Shown: positions 60,332-64,000 of the stretch, piece after piece
Layout of the letters: each line of letters begins with the position of its first letter
Numbering within the stretch: the stretch's first letter is position 1
Source of the DNA: an uncultured Eubacterium sp.
GTDB taxonomy: Bacteria; Bacillota; Clostridia; Lachnospirales; Lachnospiraceae
Assembly (NCBI GenBank): GCA_910585745.1
Contig: CAJUFM010000004.1
Location: forward strand, 19,357 to 83,356
Reading direction: 5' to 3'
Length of the DNA: 64,000 bases
Notes under the pieces: model-generated
Seen by the model: the letters and a program-made list of their open reading frames with translations, nothing else
Database searches by the model: none
What the model was told of the DNA's origin: nothing
Made by a program: the position numbers and the translations under genes

Positions 60332-62047
60332 TTACCCCGGCAAACTATCCCTAAGGCACAATGCCCCCCAGCCGATCATGGGGCTGGGATAATTTTTTTC
60401 TGCGGGGAGATGCCTGGCGCCCCGCTGGAGATAGGCTTTTACCTTCTGTCCATACAGATAGGGATCCCGGTTTTGGACGATGCCGTACTGCATGAGCAGG
60501 GCGGCGCTGCCGGTGACAAAGGGGGTGGCCATGGAGGTGCCGGTGTTCCGCGTATAGCCTCCGCCGGGGGCGGTGCTGAGAATATCTACCCCTGGTGCGG
60601 CGATATCTGGCTTGGCGAGGGAGAGACCGGTATATCCCTGTCCGGAAAAAGAGGCAAAAGTATCGGTATTGCTGTTGTAGGCAGCCACTGTGATCGGGGC
60701 GGAGGCAGTGGAAGGGATGGTAAGAGTGGTGTTTTCGATGGGTACGAGAAATCTTGTGTCTGGATTGATGGAGTTTCCAGAAGGCAGCCAGAGATTGTAG
60801 CTTCCATCTACTATGTTTTCCGGTATCAGCTGGAATTTCCAGATACCCCCCTGGATATAAGTGTTTCCGGGTACAGGCAGCATCTCCAGGTAGATCTCCT
60901 GGGACGTGCTGTAGGGGGAGGGTTCTCCCAGATACCAGAGAAGATGGGTGGAGTCCAGGATGTCTTCATGGACCCCAGGAGCCCGGGCGGTGAGGAAAAT
61001 ATCATTTCCACTGGGGGCCAGCAGGCGGATACGGAAGGTGTCAACGTAATTTTTCCAGATCTGAAGATTCAGGGAGGTTTCACTGGAAGCTACAGCAAGT
61101 TCAATCTGGGTGGTCTGGGTGGAGTTGAGGATTCCCGAGGTATGCCTGCCTTTGTTGCCTTCATTTCCGCTGCCGATGCAGATGGTCGTCCTGCCCAGCC
61201 CGGCGAGATTATCGATGTAGGTTTCCAGAAGGGAGGTGCCGTCGTGGCTTCCGTAACTGTTACCGAAACTGATATTCATGGCCAGGGGCAGCTGCCATTC
61301 CATGGATCTGCGGACGCAGTACTCCATCCCCAGCATGAGTTCCGTTGTGCGGGGAAAGCCCTCTGGGAATGCATTTCCCAATTTTACGATAAGGAGGCTG
61401 CTGGCGGGAGCCACGCCTTTTTGTCTGCCCTGGCTGGCTCGTCCGTTGCCGGCGGCGATCCCGGCTACGTGGGTGCCATGACCAGAAAGATCGCGGCTGG
61501 GAAAGCTGCGGTCGTTCTCTGCCAGGGCGCGGTTGATGTCCTCGCTGGTGAAGATCCTGCCGCGGTTAAAAAAAGACTTGGTTTCATTGGGGACGGTCTG
61601 ATCCCAGAGTTCCCGGATCCTGGTGGTACCGTCCTCATTGCGGAAATCAGGGTGGAAGATATCGATGCCACTGTCCACGATCCCCACCAGTACGCCGCTG
61701 CCATCCAGCGACAGGGGGGGATTCTGCACCGGGGTGATGCAGGAGGCGGCGCGGGCTTCATAAAGGGAAAGAACAAGATTTTTTGGTTTTTCAATATATT
61801 CGATCTCTGGCATTTCAGAGAGTGTGGGGATATAATTTTCTGGTACGGAGACGATGGCATAGCCTCCAAACAGTGGAAAAAAGGTAACAAAGTCTGGGAA
61901 GACGGGGGAACCAGAGTATTTTACGATCAGTTCCCAGCGTTTTGTGGCAGGATCATACCCAACATCCAGGGTATTACTTTGTTCTCTCTGGGCTTCATCT
62001 GTAGAAAGTGCCAGTTCCAGTACGGTTTCAAGTTTCTGATCGGTCAT
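60332..62047 (-). CDS. Csp-like subtilisin-family protease (germination type)
   Basis: A 571-residue S8 protease without signal peptide. The layout matches the clostridial CspB/CspA/CspC germination proteases: a short prodomain (1-95), catalytic D125 in VGIVDSGIDIFHPDF, H190 in SGHGTHVAGI, a jelly-roll insert (~290-440), and S505 in GTSMATPFVTG. The triad is complete, so it should be active, like CspB, which processes the cortex hydrolase SleC. Its ATG overlaps the TGA of the sigK fragment (ATGA at 62047-62044), so it is likely to be transcribed and translated together with sigK in the mother cell. That fits a late sporulation role. Confidence 0.85.
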   Translation of the reverse strand: MTDQKLETVLELALSTDEAQREQSNTLDVGYDPATKRWELIVKYSGSPVFPDFVTFFPLFGGYAIVSVPENYIPTLSEMPEIEYIEKPKNLVLSLYEARAASCITPVQNPPLSLDGSGVLVGIVDSGIDIFHPDFRNEDGTTRIRELWDQTVPNETKSFFNRGRIFTSEDINRALAENDRSFPSRDLSGHGTHVAGIAAGNGRASQGRQKGVAPASSLLIVKLGNAFPEGFPRTTELMLGMEYCVRRSMEWQLPLAMNISFGNSYGSHDGTSLLETYIDNLAGLGRTTICIGSGNEGNKGRHTSGILNSTQTTQIELAVASSETSLNLQIWKNYVDTFRIRLLAPSGNDIFLTARAPGVHEDILDSTHLLWYLGEPSPYSTSQEIYLEMLPVPGNTYIQGGIWKFQLIPENIVDGSYNLWLPSGNSINPDTRFLVPIENTTLTIPSTASAPITVAAYNSNTDTFASFSGQGYTGLSLAKPDIAAPGVDILSTAPGGGYTRNTGTSMATPFVTGSAALLMQYGIVQNRDPYLYGQKVKAYLQRGARHLPAEKNYPSPMIGWGALCLRDSLPG

Positions 62048-62445
62048 TGGACATTCTCCTCATAGGCACGGCGCAGTTTTTCCAGTGCCTTCTTTTCGAT
62101 GCGGCTCACATAGCTTCTGCTGATGCCATATTTTTTTGCGATCTCCCGCTGGGTGATTTCTGTCTTCTCATGAGAACTGCGGTTCTGAGGCAGGCCATAT
62201 CGGAGACGGATAATCTCTTTTTCGCGGTCAGTGAGTGCTGTTTCTACGTATTGATAAAGCTTTTTTACATTCTCTTCTGTCTCCAGCCGTTCTGCCACAT
62301 CTTCATCAGTTGTCTCCAGCAGATCCAGAAGGCTGATGCTGTTGCCCTCCCCGTCATCATTATTGATCGGCTCATAAAGGTATACTTCCTTGGCCTGCTT
62401 TTTTGTGCTGCGGAAGGTCATCAGAAGTTCATTGTCGATACATCG
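62044..62445 (-). CDS. sigK: Sigma-K factor, 3' half (interrupted by a recombinase element)
   Basis: The C-terminal ~130 residues of the mother-cell sporulation sigma factor: RCIDNELLMTFRSTKK, LYEPINNDDGEGNSISLLDL, LTDREKEIIRLRYGL and the helix-turn-helix TQREIAKKYGISRSYVSRIE. It matches SigK better than SigE (SRSYVSRIEKKA). The N-terminal half (sigma region 2) is missing; going upstream, the frame runs into the 3' end of a serine recombinase gene exactly at RCIDNE. In Bacillus subtilis and C. difficile the skin element splits sigK at the same place. A complete gene would need excision of the intervening DNA. The rest of the gene must lie outside the window. Confidence 0.88.
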   Translation of the reverse strand, partial: RCIDNELLMTFRSTKKQAKEVYLYEPINNDDGEGNSISLLDLLETTDEDVAERLETEENVKKLYQYVETALTDREKEIIRLRYGLPQNRSSHEKTEITQREIAKKYGISRSYVSRIEKKALEKLRRAYEENVQ

Positions 62446-64000
62446 GGGGTGGCTAAATGGGTGGCAGATGAAAATTCTTCCCCTGTCAGGAATGAAAGTC
62501 CGCCCGGGAAGATGGTAGCAGTCGTGCCATCCCATTCGATATGGTCGATCAGAAGCTGGACGATGCTTTTCTGCGTGTCATAATCCAGCCTGCTCCACAG
62601 ATTCGCATCAAAGTGAAGGAGAGTGTTTAAATATTCTCGGAGCTTTGATGTACCCGGAGTTTCTTTTTTCTGCTGCAAAGTTTCCAGTTCCAGTTTCTGA
62701 TTTTTAATTTCCGCAGAGATTTCTTCCATCCGTTGGAACAGGATGGATTCCACTTCGTCAGAAGTAGCGTTTTCAATGGACTTTACAAGCCGGTCCAGTT
62801 TCCTGCGGTTGGTTTCAATCCCATGCTTTACAAGCATTTCTTCCGAATCTTGGGGAACGGGTGAGCCAAGTTCGGATTTGATGGCGTCAAGAATCGCGTC
62901 GTCCTCATCCTGAATCTGGTGGTACATCTCAAACAGATAGGATACGACTGCTTCGTCGAGTATATTTCCCTGCACATTTTTCTGCCCGCAAAGTCCTCCC
63001 TTACTTTTACTCTTTGTCTCGCAGAGATACGAAAAACGGCGTTCGCCTGTTTCTGTCTGCGTTCCGGTGCTTTTTGGACGCATCGGGGAACCGCAGCTGC
63101 AATACACAAGCCCGGACAGAAGCGCGTGGTTCGTTCTGGCACGGCGGAATGCGTATTTGCTCTGTGATTTCAGACGTTCCTGTACCTGAATCCACAGACT
63201 GCTCTCAATGACAGGAATATGTTCTCCGACCGCAATGATCCAGTTGGATTTTTCATTGAAGCGGCTCTTTCCGTTCCGGTGGTGCTCGTTTGTCTTGTTA
63301 TAGCCGATAAGTCCATGCTCCCCGGTAAAAGCTTCTTTATCCGTGTAAACGGAATATTCATTTGCGAGCAGAAAGTCATAGGCGTCTGAATCCGCTGTGC
63401 AGTATACCGGATTCATCAGGATAAATTTCAGGCTGTAATTCGAGAAATTCACACCGTTTCTGCTCCGGATGTCATGGTTCATCAGAAAGCCTGACAATTT
63501 GGTGAGAGAGCCGAGTTCCAGATACTTTTTATAAATCTGTCTTACGGTATCCAGCTCTTTCGGCTTTTCAGTCAGCTTGAAGTAAGAGCGCGCTTTCCCC
63601 TGACGCTCAAAGTGGATTTTTTCGCTCTCGAAGCCGAGCGGCGTCGTTCCTCCGAGCCACCGCCCGGTTTTTGCCAGAGCAGTCATATTGTCTACGATAC
63701 GTTCTGTAATGGTGTCTCTCTCCAGTTCAGCGAAAGCGGAAGTAATGTTCATCATCGCACGTCCCATCGGTTTCGTCGTATCAAAGGATTCGGAGACAGA
63801 GATGAATTCCACATCTGCCCGCTCCAGCTTTTTGATAAAGTTCGAGAAGTCAGAGACGCTGCGGCTGACTCGGTCAAGACGGTAGCACACAAAAAAGTCG
63901 TACTGCGCCAGCTCGCCTAACAGCTTTTTCATGGCAGGACGTTCTAAAGCTGACGTTAGATAACGATACTTTTGAAAACACTGGAAAATCAAGGTTTTTC
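62421..64000 (-). CDS. Large serine recombinase of a skin-like element (N-terminus outside window)
   Basis: At least 525 residues; the frame is open to the window edge. The visible part starts within the resolvase domain (LERPAMKKLLGEL, VCYRLDRVSRSVSDFSNFI, AFAELERDTITERI). It goes on to the recombinase domain (GTTPLGFES, LGSLTKLSGFLMNH, NYSLKFILMNPVYC), a zinc ribbon (GLVYCSCGSPMRP...C...C) and a coiled-coil tail. The catalytic Ser, expected ~60 residues before LERPAMKK, is beyond 64000. The gene ends inside sigK: its last codons (DVSTMNF) are read from sigK sequence in another frame. It therefore probably catalyses sigK excision, like SpoIVCA. Confidence 0.85.
   Translation of the reverse strand, partial: KTLIFQCFQKYRYLTSALERPAMKKLLGELAQYDFFVCYRLDRVSRSVSDFSNFIKKLERADVEFISVSESFDTTKPMGRAMMNITSAFAELERDTITERIVDNMTALAKTGRWLGGTTPLGFESEKIHFERQGKARSYFKLTEKPKELDTVRQIYKKYLELGSLTKLSGFLMNHDIRSRNGVNFSNYSLKFILMNPVYCTADSDAYDFLLANEYSVYTDKEAFTGEHGLIGYNKTNEHHRNGKSRFNEKSNWIIAVGEHIPVIESSLWIQVQERLKSQSKYAFRRARTNHALLSGLVYCSCGSPMRPKSTGTQTETGERRFSYLCETKSKSKGGLCGQKNVQGNILDEAVVSYLFEMYHQIQDEDDAILDAIKSELGSPVPQDSEEMLVKHGIETNRRKLDRLVKSIENATSDEVESILFQRMEEISAEIKNQKLELETLQQKKETPGTSKLREYLNTLLHFDANLWSRLDYDTQKSIVQLLIDHIEWDGTTATIFPGGLSFLTGEEFSSATHLATPDVSTMNF
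62429..62445 (-). other. Candidate attachment site core in sigK
   Basis: On the minus strand CGATGTATCGACAATGA (62445-62429) encodes RCIDNE of SigK. It contains AATGA (62433-62429), the short crossover core known from the B. subtilis skin. The recombinase frame reads across it (D-V-S-T-M-N-F-stop). The exact crossover cannot be set without the other junction. Confidence 0.55.

Noticed and set aside
60290-62065. A 591-codon open frame on the plus strand opposite the Csp-like protease
   Set aside because: It is fully antisense to a gene with an intact catalytic triad, is glycine-rich without domain signatures, and mirrors the codon bias of the real gene.
1-64000. tRNA or rRNA genes
   Set aside because: No tRNA cloverleaf with GTTCRA arms or rRNA-conserved segments was noticed on either strand by reading; a covariance-model scan was not possible here.

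Overview
The window looks like a chromosome segment of an endospore-forming, anaerobic Firmicute, most likely a Lachnospiraceae (Blautia/Clostridium XIVa type). The signs are a sigK 3' half with an adjoining germination-type (Csp) subtilase, a clostridial-type ThiC, a T-box leader before ileS, lysine-rich Ig-like surface modules, GGAGG ribosome binding sites, and gene debris typical of gut Clostridia. The species is inferred from gene content only.

Layout. (1) 0.06-3.4 kb: NADP isocitrate dehydrogenase, a GT2 glycosyltransferase, a 56-codon gene overlapping both neighbours, and a GNAT acetyltransferase. (2) 3.4-11.05 kb: an accessory, partly decayed region with radical-SAM and HxlR remnants, a SAM methyltransferase, a DUF5050-like gene with a suspicious poly-A tract, a two-domain secreted esterase whose first domain has lost its serine, an IS transposase remnant, an RHS tail, a broken lipoprotein gene and two small immunity-like genes. 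(3) 11.08-22.1 kb: behind a near-consensus promoter, a Gram-positive Pel-type exopolysaccharide operon: PqqD-like protein, epimerase-PelD fusion with an RxxD c-di-GMP motif, PelE-like, a GT-C-like membrane protein, DUF2194 (PelA-like), PelF, PelG, then DUF2304. (4) 22.2-29.7 kb: two more glycosyltransferases, a convergent pair of DUF4874/DUF4832 proteins, a flippase and a nucleotidyltransferase. (5) 29.8-37.2 kb: a strongly expressed small protein with a leader ending in YAASG, an Agr-like LytTR/GHKL two-component system, two small DUF6033-like proteins, an ABC exporter, a PqqD-HprK-like kinase and a Ser/His signal-peptidase-like protease. Together with the PqqD and nucleotidyltransferase, these form a RiPP-tailoring-like set without a recognisable core cyclase.

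(6) 37.4-51.5 kb: mostly core genes: thiC, SpoIID/LytB-domain protein, YihY, a secreted subtilase, a degenerate HD-GYP protein, T-box-ileS and glgP. (7) 51.6-59.3 kb: accessory. It holds a large secreted CBM2/calcium-repeat/vWA/papain-like protein whose best-placed start codon is followed at once by a stop, three tandem membrane-anchored paralogs, and an ATPase + TOPRIM pair resembling AbiL/RloAB/PARIS-type defence modules. (8) 59.4-64 kb: an SDR dehydrogenase, a Csp-like protease, the 3' half of sigK, and a large serine recombinase whose 3' end runs into sigK. This is one junction of a skin-like element interrupting sigK, the rest of which lies beyond the window.

Working model: regions 3-5 are one cell-surface matrix island. 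c-di-GMP, read by the PelD fusion and possibly by the degenerate HD-GYP protein, would gate Pel-like polymer synthesis. The PqqD/HprK/nucleotidyltransferase/ABC/S26 set would process and export the YAASG protein as a matrix or signalling partner, with the LytTR system as local regulator. This functional link is inference from gene order and domains.
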